Source: Colias croceus
Taxonomy: Eukaryota; Arthropoda; Insecta; Lepidoptera; Pieridae
DNA length: 64,000 bases
Direction: 5' to 3'
Assembly (NCBI RefSeq): GCF_905220415.1
Contig: NC_059563.1
Span: 2,738,001 to 2,802,000 of the forward strand
Below, one piece after another: positions 1 through 12,090 of this stretch; positions within the stretch are counted from its first letter, which is position 1, and every line of letters begins with the position of its first letter. The notes beneath the pieces are model-generated. The model was not told the origin of the DNA, made no database searches, and worked only from the letters and a program-made list of their open reading frames with translations. The position numbers were made by a program, and so were the translations under genes.

Positions 1-218
1 TCGTGATTTCAGCCACAATGCACATTATCCGTGTAATTCCGAACTAAATACAAATTAATTCTACTATGAAACTACTAGTTACTACTATATAAGAACGTAT
101 AAATATAAGTACAATCGTTAAAAATAGATCATTGAAATCATTGAAGTGCAACATAATCGATCGATATTAATATTTTACATAAATAGATCGAAGTATATAC
201 TTTGTTCCATATAATATA

Positions 219-413
219 CAAGCTGCGCCCCGCGGTTTTACCAGTATTGCTCCGCTCCTTTTGGTCTTAGCGTGATGAAATAATATTATAGCCTATAAGC
301 CTTCCTTGATAAATGGGCTATCCGTCACCGTTAGAATTTTTCAAATCGGTCCAGTAGTTCCTGGGATTAGCGCGTTCAAACAAACAAACTCTTAAGCTTT
401 AAAATATTAGTAT
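219..413 (+). repeat. Short interspersed element, type B
   Basis: Type B copies run from AGCTGCGCCCCGCGGTTTTA through GATAAATGGGCTATC and GATTAGCGCGTTCAAACAAA to a TATTAGTAT end. This one is moderately diverged. Confidence 0.75.
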
Positions 414-813
414 CAATTGAGTACATTTTTCATTAGCAGTTTAATATTAAGTGACTTTAAGATTTCTATTCAAAGTTTCTACAAGCAAAACAGAGCATTT
501 CTATTACCTTGTATTTGCATGACAATACATTTGACTGCTTAGTTTGACTGCATAAATATGGACGGTAGCTCTATTTTCACAGTTGCATAAATCTACGAGC
601 TTAAAGCTCTCTACGTTAAAATTACACTATAGCCTTGAGAAAGGGACATTTAATTAAACTAACTAAAATGCGGGTAATATTTAACAAGAAATTTCAAATT
701 TTAGGATCTTACATAATCAAAAATGATAAATCTTAATCATCGTCCATACATTATACATAACTATGACAGGATATTTATTTTGCATACCGGACACGTAATA
801 TTTATTATATGTA

Positions 814-1049
814 TACTAGCTTTCAGCCCGCGACTTTGCCCGCGTTTTTAAAGAAACACCCGCATAGTTCCCGTTCTCGTGGGATTTCCGCGATAAACCC
901 TATCTTATGTGTTAATCCAAGTTACCTATATGTGTGCTAAATTTCATTGTAATCGGTTCAGTAGTATTTGCATGAAAGTGTAACAATCAAACATACACAT
1001 ACATCCTTCCTCATAAACTTTCGCACTTATAATATTAGTAGGATAGGAT
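814..1049 (+). repeat. Short interspersed element, type A
   Basis: Starts TACTAGCTTTCAGCCCGCGA, contains GTTAATCCAAGTTACC and TTTCATTGTAATCGGTTCAG, ends TTATAATATTAGTAGGAT. Type A is the commonest repeat here. The ends are fixed, no coding is present, and the class (SINE or RTE-type LINE 3' end) is unsettled. Confidence 0.75.
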
Positions 1050-1147
1050 TATTTAACTTTATGCCTAAAAGCTCAACATTTCCTACATTAAATTTTTCCA
1101 TTTCCACAATACCTTCAACCTATGTATGAAAAAAAAATAATAATCTG

Positions 1148-1339
1148 TACTAACATTATAAAGCTGAAGAGTTTGTTTGTTTGAACGCGCTAATCTCAGG
1201 AACTACTAGTCCGATTTGAAAAATTCCCTCGGTGTTAAATAGCCTATTTATTGAAAAAGGCTATAGGCTATATAATATCATCCCGCTAAGACCAACACGA
1301 GTGGAGCACTGCGGGTAAATCCGCAGGGAACAGCTAGTA
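1148..1339 (-). repeat. Short interspersed element, type B
   Basis: TACTAACATTATAAAGCTGA to CCGCAGGGAACAGCTAGT, near full length. Confidence 0.78.
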
Positions 1340-1989
1340 AATATATTTTCCAAATCGAAAAGCACCCCGTATAATCGTTTAACGAGTGGAAACTGAATCA
1401 ATCTACATCCCATCGCTTCCACCGAGCCATGATGAGTTAAGTTTATGCTGATTAAGCTTCTCGTTTCAGAACGAATGTGGGGCAGTTAATTCTGACACTG
1501 AGTGTGGAAATAGAGTTAATACACGTGCTTTCAATGTATAGATATGTATAGTAAGTTTATATTATTTTAACTGGTTTTTACCCGTTTTAACTGCGAAGTC
1601 TTTTTGTAGTTAACGTAGATGTTTCAGAGGCAAAATAGTTTTTAGAACCTCACAAAATATAAACAGTATGTAAAACTAGCCTCATCAAATTATGGGGTTC
1701 AATAGGTCATTAGTTGTTTGCTTTGCGAAAATAATAATTATATTATTCAAATTAAAAAAGTTATATTTTGGAATAAACATTGTTCTCTAAGGGAAAATAA
1801 AACAATTGAGTTTTCAGGCAACCTAAGAACTTAATACATCTTTGTAAATAAATTTCTGGACTGTCTGCAGAACTTGGCACACATGATCTCATTTCTTTTT
1901 TTGGCAAATTAAGTCAACGATTGAACACGGCTCCAAATTTTACATTTATGTTTTTGGTGGGATGAGATATTTTACAGCGGTAATAATCT

Positions 1990-2218
1990 TCTTATTATAT
2001 AGCTGAAAAGTTTGTTTGTTTGTTTGAACGCGCTAATTTCAAAAACTACGTGTCGTATTTGAATTTTTTTCAGAGTTAGATAGGCCATTTATTGAGGAAG
2101 ACTATACAGTACAGATACACTATAGTAAGTATTATAGCTTTCTGTACCTACAAAATATGACATCACGCTATCAATAGGAGTGGAGCAATACGAGTAAAAC
2201 CGCGGGGCACAGGTAGTA
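1990..2218 (-). repeat. Short interspersed element, type B, with insertion
   Basis: TATTATATAGCTGAAAAGTT to CCGCGGGGCACAGGTAGT. An extra 40 bp near 2110-2150 lengthens it. Confidence 0.7.
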
Positions 2219-2314
2219 TATAATAAGGTGCCAAAGGCTTTTATAAAACTTATAAAGCTAAATAATTTCAAACTCTTTATGTAACAAACAAATTCTATCC
2301 GTCTCTATCTATGA

Positions 2315-2370
2315 TATATAAAAGAGCTAGATACGTTACCCGCTCTCTATTTTGGCAAGAAAAAACTCAG
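2315..2370 (+). promoter_or_regulatory. Candidate TATA promoter and short first exon with perfect donor
   Basis: TATATAAAAG sits at 2315-2324. About 45 bp further on, CAG/GTAAGT at 2368-2376 is a perfect 5' splice-site consensus. The arrangement looks like a core promoter with a short noncoding first exon on the igl strand, 1.6 kb upstream of the first visible igl exon. No ATG lies between. If it feeds exon 3938 directly, translation could begin only at an internal Met after the first IQ motif; otherwise a coding exon was missed. Either signal could be chance in AT-rich DNA. Confidence 0.3.
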
Positions 2371-2958
2371 GTAAGTGCCCGAGTTTCACTTAGTCACGCA
2401 CCATTCAGCGTCGTGGCTGGACGTTCTTTTTGTATTTTAATCGGCAGTTGTTATTACGAAGTACATGAGTGAGACATGTATTATGTCTCGTGCGTGAGAG
2501 TGAAAGAGAGAACAACTGTATTGGTGATAATGCGTTAGTAAGTAGGTATGTATTAATTACGCTGTTTTTTAGTGCAATGATGTTGGCGTATGCCGCGTCT
2601 ACTAGTCTATTAGGTCATTGGTCTCTATCTAATCCTTTGAAAAATACGAGAAAGCATTGGTGACATTGAAAAATCGGTCCTTACAGACAAAATAATTTGT
2701 ATAGCAAATCTATGAATTACCCAGGTTCATGTATCAAGCAAATTTGATATCAATTACCTATCAATATAAAGGAAAAATTGTCTATTTTTGAGTGCACTTG
2801 ATACACAATAATATATCCATGGATTGCGTGCTTGGAAGCAATAAGCGGGACTATCACGATCCTTATAAAAACAGTAATAAAACAAACTTGATTGTAACAA
2901 ATCTTATTGGAGTAGTACACAAATACAAATAAAAGGTTTTTGTAGATATTATAGTTAG

Positions 2959-3182
2959 TACTAGATTTCCGCCCGCGGCTTCGCCCGCATTTGCAAAGGA
3001 AAACCCGCACAGTTCCCGTTCCCGTGGGATTTCCGGGATAAAAACTATCCTATGTGTTAATCCAAGTTACCCTCTATATGTGTGCTAAATTTCATTGTAA
3101 TCGGTTCAGTAGTTTTTACGTGAAAGAGTAACAAACATCCATACATTCATACAAACTTTCGCATTTATAATATTAGTAGGAT
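2959..3182 (+). repeat. Short interspersed element, type A
   Basis: Near-complete copy: ACTAGATTTCCGCCCGCGGC at the left, GTTCCCGTTCCCGTGGGATT inside and GCATTTATAATATTAGTAGG at the right. Confidence 0.8.
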
Positions 3183-3344
3183 TGTGAACTTATTATTAAT
3201 AGTAATAAAGTGTTTTGTACAATGTTTGAGAACTAATTTGACTCGACTTTATTTACGTGGTAGTCTAATAAAGTAGGTTTGGTACCTACCTTTGGTACCT
3301 AATACGAAAACGTGTACACATATTATTTCTGCTGAATACTTTTA

Positions 3345-3387
3345 AACCGACTTCAAAAAAAGGAGGAGGTTATCAATTCGGCCGGTA
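3345..3387 (+). repeat. Truncated AACCGACTTC repeat
   Basis: Only the first 43 bp of the family remain, ending in TTCGGCCGG. The same family is fuller at 28862 and 57451. Confidence 0.6.
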
Positions 3388-3937
3388 AATTTTATTTTTA
3401 TTTTGTTTCATTTAAATATTAATAAATTTTAAACTAAGACTAGTATTCAGTTATTATCTATGACTTATAAAAATAAAAATAAAGAAACCATCTTCACACA
3501 ATGAAGAATCTGCAATTTGTCAATATGAGAGGAATTTAATTTTACGATTATTACTCAAATCAAACAATAATTACTATTAGTCCTTCAGTTGTCATTATCA
3601 TTCATTTCAATTAACACCATTATTTTCAAACAATGGACGGCAATTAGAATTATTATGACAGCGTTGGGATTAATTAATATAAACCAAATAATAAAATATA
3701 ATTAGGATTGTTTATTATTACATAAATCATGATGATGCTTTTTATGCATATTGAAGAAAGAATTATAATATATAATCATTAAAAATAAATACATAATATT
3801 TATTTATGTTGAAGTGATAGGCATCATAATATTAGATATATATTTTAATCTACTTATAAACTAACTTGAAAATTTAAGTTCTATAAACAACATTACGTTT
3901 TTAACATGTTTATTTGATAAGTAATTTTCTTTCACAG

Positions 3938-4129
3938 AGGAAAAGCAAAAAGAATCAGCCGATAAGAGTGGTCCCTCCGAGGAAGAAGCCGCCACTAAGA
4001 TACAGGCGGTTTTCCGTGGTCACAAAACAAGAAAATCCGTCAACATGAAGGCAGCTGAGAAACCGGCTGAGAACCAGCAGGAGCCGACCAAGGCGGAGCT
4101 AGAGGCGGAGTTCCGCGCTGATGATAAAG
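3938..4129 (+). CDS. igl: igloo (neuromodulin-like) exon with first visible IQ motif
   Basis: This internal exon encodes about 63 residues beginning EEKQKESADKSGP. It contains AATKIQAVFRGHKTRKS, a classic IQ motif (IQxxxRGxxxR) that binds calmodulin, usually its calcium-free form. The acceptor is TTTCTTTCACAG and the donor is AAAG/GTAAAT. The exon enters with two bases completing a codon and leaves with one base of the next, which fits the exon at 35773 exactly. An acidic Lys/Glu/Ala-rich linker follows the motif (KAAEKPAENQQEP, then ELEAEFRADDK). The motif repeat and the acidic linker match insect igloo, the relative of GAP-43/neuromodulin and neurogranin, neuronal calmodulin-binding proteins. 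The upstream start exon was not found. An alternative is another short IQ or Sp17-like protein. Confidence 0.85.
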
Positions 4130-4138
4130 GTAAATCTT

Positions 4139-4306
4139 AGCGCCTGACGATACGCATCAACAATTGTATGACTATGACACTTACGCATGACAATACGCGT
4201 GCGTATGGTCGGTCTAGCTATGAACGGTTTTATGAATTTCCATACATATGACAAGCGCGACTGACGTACGCACTGATGGTCGGTCAAGTTCTGCAACCAG
4301 CCTTAC
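4139..4306 (-). repeat. Interspersed repeat with GGTTGCAGAACTTGACCGAC end
   Basis: Shares ACGCGTGCGTATGGTCGGTC, ATGAACGGTTTTATGAATTT and GACTGACGTACGCACTG with 15697-15844. It starts only ten bases after the donor of the igl exon at 4129. The open frame here belongs to the repeat. Confidence 0.65.
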
Positions 4307-4357
4307 TTAGTAACTATTTAATTATATCTGTGGTAAGACAAACATGTATTATTTTAC

Positions 4358-4580
4358 TACTAGCTTTCCGCCCGCGGCCTTGCCCGCGTTCCGTTTCCGT
4401 GGGATTTCCGGAATAAAACCTATCATATGTGTTAATCCAAGTTACTCTCTATATATGTGCTATATTTCATTTTTATCGGTTCAGTAGTATTTGCCTGAAA
4501 GAGTAATAATAAATATATACACCTACACATACACATACATCCACCCTTAAAAAACTTTCGCATTTATAATATTAGTAGGA
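4358..4580 (+). repeat. Short interspersed element, type A
   Basis: TACTAGCTTTCCGCCCGCGG start, TTTATAATATTAGTAGGA end, with a small deletion after GCCCGCGTT. Confidence 0.78.
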
Positions 4581-4931
4581 CTAAGGTAATAAATGTAGGT
4601 ACTTTAGATGTAAGTATATTCTAATTCTATCGTATCCTATCCTATAGGATATTCTAATTGCTAATAATAATTAATTGTACAAACAAACTGTATGCTTATT
4701 TCGACACTTATTACACATTCATAAAAGAAAACTCAATTCTATCGTATTCAAAAGGAAGGAATTAGGACTCCGGTAAGGCTTACAAAATCCATCTTATTAT
4801 AATTTCAGTAAACGTTTCACAACGCACATTTTTCGTATATTTTACGGCGATAACGTTCCCCCTCTGACTGGAATATTAAGCTGTATGTCATGATATTATT
4901 GATTGCCTTAACAAAAAGGCTTTTCACCAAT

Positions 4932-5348
4932 AATGTGCGAGGATGTTTGCGAGGAATATGTTTGTAAATAACCAATAGTATCGCTTCAAACGCTAAACGC
5001 TTCAACTTCAAACTAAGGGCCGGTGCAGAATGTGCAAAAATGCACGGCGAAGCGCAGTGCATTTTTCACTGTCAAACTATTATCGACATTTTTCTCATTG
5101 AAATAACATTCCAAAAAGCGCAGTGCACTAAGTTTCGCGTGCGACGCTTCGATGCTCCCTGAAATAAATTGTTGTTATTTGATTTTAAATTTTATTTTAA
5201 TGAAAACAATGTCGATAATAGTTTGACAATTAAAAATTCGCTGCGATGCGCTTCGCCATATTATCTGCGCCGGTCCTAAACGAAGCAATGTAGGTACCTA
5301 ATTGGTTCTTGAAAACACATTCCTCGCTACACATCTTCGCACATTATT
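4932..5348. repeat. Older palindromic element split by the 5017 MITE
   Basis: The left arm (4932-4988, AATGTGCGAGGATG, CGAGGAATATGTTTG, CCAATAGTATCGCTTC) is the imperfect inverse of the right arm (5282-5348, GAAGCAATG, CTAATTGGTTCTTG, CACATTCCTCGC, CTTCGCACATT). The MITE sits in the loop. Confidence 0.65.
5017..5276. mobile_element. Harbinger-type MITE, 260 bp, with TAA target duplication
   Basis: Terminal inverted repeats GGGCCGGTGCAGA and TCTGCGCCGGTCC, with TAA on both sides (5014-5016 and 5277-5279). The arms extend inward with matching stretches including GTCAAACTATTATCGACATT and its inverse. It interrupts an older palindromic element, and the uninterrupted form is at 23.4 kb. Confidence 0.8.
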
Positions 5349-5369
5349 CATAGTATAAATATATACTCG

Positions 5370-5627
5370 ACGACGCGGTTGGCGCAGTGGTAAAGTGCTG
5401 CCTACTGAGCCGACGGTCCCGGGTTCGATCCCCGGTCAGGGCAAATATTTGTGTGATGAACTCAATTATTTGTTCTTGGGTCTGGGTGTTATTATCTATA
5501 TATGTATTTATTAAATATTATATTTATCGTCGCCTAGTACCCACAACACAAGCCTTAATTGAGCTTACTGTGGGACTAGGTCGATTTGTGTAATAATGTC
5601 CTATAATATTTATTTATTTTATTTATT
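5370..5627 (+). mobile_element. tRNA-derived SINE
   Basis: GACGCGGTTGGCGCAGTGGT carries an A box and GGTTCGATCCCCGG a B box, about 45 bp apart as in tRNA genes. The tRNA-unrelated body contains TGTTCTTGGGTCTGGGTGTT, and the tail is TATTTATTTATTTTATTTAT. This is a familiar lepidopteran SINE layout. Its pol III promoter appears intact. Confidence 0.85.
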
Positions 5628-6572
5628 GGTGTAAAAGCACCCTAAGGCATGGCAAGGTTACAATGAAAGCAGAATTAGATCGAATATACTTTATTGATTG
5701 ACCTTTGAGTTTCATATGCTTGTAAATTTTGTAATACGATTGAAGGCCATAATTGCCAAGGATTTTTGTAAAAATAACAGATGTTGTAGAATATTGCTTC
5801 CTTTAATAAGAAACTAAAGACAGTCTGGGCCGCAACCGTATGCTATCCGTATCCAGGTATAATTATTATTCAATCTATTACTATTATGTTTCTATAAACA
5901 AACATACATACAGTCATACTCGCAAACTATCCTGATTAATATCGGTAGCAGTAAGATCAAAGATGTACAAGCTATTATTTTGTGTTATTTTGATTTTTGT
6001 AATCTGTCTCTATAAAAGAAAAAACAATTGGATCAATAACTAACACATTAAACTTATAACAACACTACAAGAACAGTTCATTTTATATTGCGAAAGTAAA
6101 ATTGCTTTTCAAACAACTAAACTTCAATCTATCAAGAATAGTTATCTAAACACCGCATTGTCTCTGAAAGTCCATATAACTGTAACAATGTAAGTTGATT
6201 GCGAATCCATCGTAGTTGCAGTCGTTCGTGACATTGTGGATTTATACAATGTTTATTGTTTATACTATATTGAGTCTTAATACTTACAGAATAAAGACTG
6301 TTTTAATGAAAATCAATATAAGTGGACATTAAATACTTTAGAAATTAGTAAAGCAAATTATTTGGCCGCGTCTACGCGTATATCGTGATAAATGCGAATT
6401 TTATTTTACGGGATTTACATTGGTTTGATCATTGATTTTTAAAGAAGTAATAGTAAAGTCACAGAGTAATGAGATAAGTCAGAACTGTAGTTTATAATAT
6501 TTTCCTTTCAGTAGTTAAAAACTGAAAAGAGGCCGTTATTGAACAACCAATATGCAATGATTTATATATAAT

Positions 6573-6778
6573 TACTAGCTGGTCCGCGCGGTTTCACCCC
6601 CGTGGCTCCACTCGTGTTGGTTGTAGCGTGATGATATATAGCCTATAACCTTCCTCGATAAATGGGCTATCTAACACTGAAAGAATTTTTCAAATCGGAC
6701 CAGTAGTTCCCGAGATTAGCGCGTTCAAACAAACAAACAAAAAAACAAACTTTTCAGCTTTATAATATTAGTATAGAT
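6573..6778 (+). repeat. Short interspersed element, type B
   Basis: TACTAGCTGGTCCGCGCGGT to GCTTTATAATATTAGTATAG with an expanded CAAACAAACAAAAAAACAAA run. Confidence 0.78.
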
Positions 6779-7565
6779 GTACATTGTACATACAGACAAT
6801 AATTACATTTGAACTACCCTCATAATATTCAATGTAAATTACCTACTACTGCATATATTATGTTATAGTACAGAAAATATTATGTTTTGTCAATACTAAA
6901 TCATAATATACCTGTATCTTAAATAGTATTATTTACTCATCTAATTACATTTTTTTTTTATCTCTATAGTATAGTCTGTGGTATAGTCTTAAAGTTAATC
7001 TAAAGATGCAAATTGAGAATTCGAGTCCTGTAATACAGGCATTATTGGAATAGTTTTGAGTATTCAGGAGCTTTCAAGAGAATGTTAAAATATTCCTTTG
7101 TCGTGTAATCTAATGTGGAAATTAGATTTTGGCTAGTTCTAGAACGGAAGATATGTATATTGCTTAGGTATATTGTAGTTACTTATAACTTTATTAAAAA
7201 ATATAGTTTTTGAAACAAAAAAACGACGTGTGGCACTTGGGAACTGCCATTCCAGATTCCAGACCTTCAAGCCATACCTCCGCCCATAGGAGTGGGGAGC
7301 GTGAGGTTTTTTCATTACGGAATTTCGCTCAAGGACCGCGATAGAAGCTATGCAATAGCTTAAAAAATAATGGGTTATCTCATAAAATGATTGTATTGTC
7401 TGTCCTTCACCTGATAAGTACAAATTTCAAATTTTCCACACGTGATCAATAACGTAGTAAAAATTATTGATAGTTCAAATATTAAGGACAGTAATAAATA
7501 CGTAGCAAACATTAAGTATATCCCATTGGCCATTATATATTACAAACCAACAGAAAGCCACATTA

Positions 7566-7632
7566 TTCCTCAGTGAATTAGGCTATATTTTATCCCGGGT
7601 CAACCGGGGCGGAGCCGGGACGAGAAGCTAGT
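7566..7632 (-). repeat. Interspersed element fragment, type D-like
   Basis: Only the GC-rich end remains: GGCTATATTTTATCCCGGGT then GGGGCGGAGCCGGGACGAGA before AGCTAGT. Confidence 0.5.
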
Positions 7633-8564
7633 ATCCTCTTGAGATTTCTCTTCGAAGACATTAGCTTTTATACTAAATCGATAAGGACATTAATGAAATG
7701 GATTTGATATATAAAGATATGGAATAAGCAGAATTTCGATCGACATAATATCAATAGTCAAAACAAGAATATTATGTAACTTAATAAAAATAATATTTTA
7801 AACGAGCTAGCATAATTTCTTTTAACATTTAGAATAAAAAAAAACATTTCCCGATGTATTTGTCGCTAGTTCAATCAGCCGTTCAATTCATTGCCTAGCC
7901 AGTTAATTAAACGACAACATTCAATTAACAGCCTGAATGTTATTAAGCTATTCAATCAAACAGCTAGACAAATTATTAGATCACTTTGTTCAGCACTTCT
8001 GAATTCTTCTACAGAATTGGTGTCTAATTTTCATATTAATCAATTATTACATTAGCCTTTCCTTGTGATATATAGCTTAAAATATTTTATATAACCTTTA
8101 CTCATAAACGACGTACTAAATATATTGGAATATATACGTTCACAACAAAATTATCTTTATTCACGTTAGCCTACAGACTGCATAATGTAACAGCTATGCA
8201 GGCCTACTTAATCTTTAATACTGCGGCAATATCAAAGGGAAATGTACCTTATTTTGTTAGTGATTGAATTATGTATGGCTTGGCAGACGATGTTTGGTGT
8301 GCGTGGTCTATCTTACTTGCGTGAGTATTATTTATTTGTGCCTTTCCGTAATTGGGAAATGGCTGAGCCGTTTTCGGTCTACCTTTTATAAAAGATAGGA
8401 TTCATATGTAGTAGAATTTTGGGTGTACAGTTTTTGGCAAATGATAAGGTTTGAACTTATCTAACTAATTCATCTTTGTTCTTATTTTATCGAACTTTGA
8501 AAATTAATAAAATTTAGACTTAATATTACGAATATATAAAGAGCGTGTGTGCCGAGCACACGAG

Positions 8565-8632
8565 TCAGAAGTGGAACTTCTTTCGGCGCATTGAGAGTAA
8601 AACTTCAAGGTCGCGTCATGGCAATAGGCTTC
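8565..8632 (-). repeat. Fragment of the 18944 element
   Basis: AGAAGTGGAACTTCTTTCGG followed by CATTGAGAGTAAAACTTCAA is the diverged inverse of the right half of 18944-19080. Confidence 0.45.
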
Positions 8633-9300
8633 TTTCGTTCCAAAAAAATTAGAATAAAAAATCACGTAGGTAATGTATTGTAAAATATAATTTGTACATA
8701 TGTCTCTTACAATCGGTATTTATCTCTCTTACAATACTTATTTTTCAAATGACTTCGATATGTGAACATAAAGTAATGAAATATACCCTTTAAAGATCAT
8801 AAATACCTTTTATGATAGTAAAAGGAATAAAAGCGAAATTATCGGTTGAAATTGGTTGAAATACATTTCCAATTGATCGAGTATTCCTAACCACTATTTA
8901 TCTTTCATCTCCGTGTCCTAGTTAGGATTAGCACTGAATTCTCAAATTCAAACATTTATTTATTCAACTAGACTTCGTTTAGAAGCGCTTTTCAATCGTC
9001 AAAATACAGAAAAATAATAATTTACCGATTCGGAAAGCAGGAAAGCAGCTTCCACAGAGAAGAACTAAGCAGTTCTTTAGAGGATGATAATGTTATTAAT
9101 TAAATTATAGACAATGCGAGCAAAGCCGCGGTAAAAATTTTAATTGAGTGAATATTAAACATTTTAAATAGTTACCATATTTGTTAGATTATGAAAGTTG
9201 TTGTGGCATAAATTTTATGAAATCTATGAAGCATGCAGAATTTGTCGTGTCAGCTAGTTTTAAATATTAAAAATGCACAAGGATATCATAACATCCGAAT

Positions 9301-9480
9301 ATCCATACTAATATTATAAATGCGAAAGTAACTCTGTCTGTCTGTTACTCAATCACGCCTAAACTACTGAACCAATTTGCATGAAATTTGGTATGGAGAT
9401 ATTTTGATACCCGAGAATGGACATAGGCTACTTTTTATTGCGAAATATGTACCACGGGCGAAGCCGGGGCGGACCACTAG
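9301..9480 (-). repeat. Interspersed element, hybrid of types A and D
   Basis: The distal part (CCATACTAATATTATAAATG, CTCTGTCTGTCTGTTACTCA) is type A, but the GC-rich end reads GGGCGAAGCCGGGGCGGACC as in type D, pointing to recombination or subfamily mixing. Confidence 0.65.
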
Positions 9481-10212
9481 TACTTAATATACATCATAAT
9501 ACATTATAATAGTACAAAGGGGCATAGCCACATGAATACATAGTTATAAGAAGTTACCTTTAACTTACCTATCATATTATTAAAATAGGCAAAGGATAAT
9601 AATTAGTATTTTATGGTAACTAGTAACCACTTACGAGTAATCATGTTATTGTACAACAAAGATTATAACAAGGAGCCTAAAAATATTCTTATCAAATTAA
9701 TATTTTATAACTACCTACATTAAATAATGTACTAGCTATTTTCCGCGTCTTCACAAAGCGTAACAGACAAACAGACAAACTTTCGCAATAAATAGGTATG
9801 GTACTATGTAAGGTAATTTTGTAAGTACTTTATTATGAAGCTATTTAATTTAATTACAATATAGAAAACAAAATCTAATTAACCCATTTCGAACGCTAGG
9901 TATGTAATTGAATATTGTATTGTTAAGCCGTTAATCTGGTTGGAAATGAATTGTGGAATTTGTAACGAAGTTGTTGGAACAAATTTCGCGTAAAATTCAA
10001 ATATTAAATCATATTTCAAATGTTTTAATGAATTTTTTCTGCTTTATGTTTTTTTTTAATAAATACAGGATTTTAAATGATATTTTATTTTCGTCGAATA
10101 TCCTGATTACCTTCTTACTACGGGAAAATACATAGTTTTTTTGTTTTTCTCCTACCTTCAATACTTTTATTTAATGACAACACCTATTTACTATCTGTTT
10201 AGCTATATTATA

Positions 10213-10418
10213 TACTAGCTTACCGCCAGCGGCTTCGCCCGCTTTGTCTAAAACCTAATAAATTATATACTAAAACCTTCCTCTTGAATCACTCACTCTA
10301 TCTATATCTAAAAAAAAACCGCTTCAAAATCCATTGCGTAGTTTTAAAGATTTAAGCATACAAAGGGACATAGGAAATAGGGACAGAGAAAGCGACTTTG
10401 TTTTATACTATGTAGTGA
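10213..10418 (+). repeat. Short interspersed element, type E
   Basis: Type E runs TACTAGCTTACCGCC, GCGGCTTCGCCCGCTTTGTC, AAAACCTTCCTCTTGAATCA, GATTTAAGCATACAAAGGGA and ends ACTATGTAGTGA. Confidence 0.78.
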
Positions 10419-12090
10419 AGTAAAGAAATATGTTTACATTATGTACTTATTTGTAAAGTACATCGTTTCAAAGTTTCATATAATTCAACGAAAAATCTTT
10501 GTTTTACCAAATTAGCATTTTTACATTTATGTATTAGATACATATCATACTTTGTTAGGTGTCCGCTGCCAAATTTATGTTTTTCTTTGTGTTGTGAAAA
10601 AACAAAAATTGCCACCAAATAAATCTACACGTATTTTAGCTGGAATTTTTACCCATTTAAATATTAAAATCCATCTGTAAACAGCCTTATCTGGGCACAC
10701 AGGAATACCGTTCTTATTGTTAATGTGAAAAAATTCAAATCAGCCTGACGACAGTTTGGCCCAGTTTATTTGTGGAAAAGCCCGCAACTGAATAAAATGT
10801 AATTTAAAATTTACAAAGGACGTCTAAGGCCGCATCCAGAAGCTACGTTTGTTGCGATTCAAATACAGAATTTAAATTTAACGATATGATATTTTAAAAT
10901 TTCAAATCGCTTGAATATTCTTTCTCGGTAAAGATTGCTTTACATCGTTATATTTTTCAGTTAGGCTCCTTCCACACAGAGTGTTTAAATTTGACGTTGC
11001 ATATAAGGGTAAGTTTACAAGGCGCGTTTTGCATAACTAACGTTTGTCAAACAACAACTAATGCAGTTAATTCTGTGTTTAAATACAGTTTACAAACACT
11101 GGTTCCTGTGTTCAAAGAAGTTTAAATTAATGGACTTCACAATTAAGTATTATTAAAGCGCCATTGATAGAAAATATAACGAAAATATAATTTTTAGCAA
11201 CGAAATTTGTTGTAAAGCTATCTAATATATTTGATAAATAAGTCTTCTTGATCGTTGATGAAAAACTTTAAAATGGCAAACTGGAAATCTTTATAACAAA
11301 TCCTATATTTTTATTAACGAATTAGGCAGCTCTTTTTTGTTTTTTTTTTTTTTTTTTTTTTAATTTTTGGCAGTATTATTCTAATACAAGCGACAAATAC
11401 AACAACGCATAAATTATTACATTAGTCTCATCAGTTAACGAATAAATAATAATGAAACCAAACACATTAAAATAACAACGAAAAGCCACATTATAACCCG
11501 GCCAAATTAAAACGTACACACACATACTACCTCTACATTCACACATAGATACATAATTCATTCGAAGCCCCATTGTCACAAGATTGTGTTAGCAAGGAAA
11601 ATTTGAGGAACTACTATTATACCGCTGAATTCAGAAGCACTACAATTTAATTAGAACGTTAATTAGTGAATTGGATTTGGCATTCATTTATTCTATTCAC
11701 CCGGGTTATATGTTTATTGCAATTATTTTTATTGCGAGTTATTTTAGCTAAAGTAGGACGAGTTTTAATTTTTGTGAAGTGATGAACTAGTTTAAGGCTG
11801 CGGCTTTTTTCGGAATCGGGTATAAAGACCTTTGTTCTGACAGAAATACAATTAACAAAGACTCATCTTAAAATTTTAAGAAAATAGAATGTTAATTGAT
11901 ATCGGCTTTCAGCGTAATATCTATAATATAATATCGTTTAAACTTGAAGTTTTCTTTATTTGGTTTCTTACTTCTATAATAACAAAAACCTCCAAGGATT
12001 ATCTTCGAATAATATACCGTTTTTAGATTAAATGCCCGTATCATCCTTGTTTGTTTTGTTCTATTCTGTTAGACAATGATACAATTTCTA

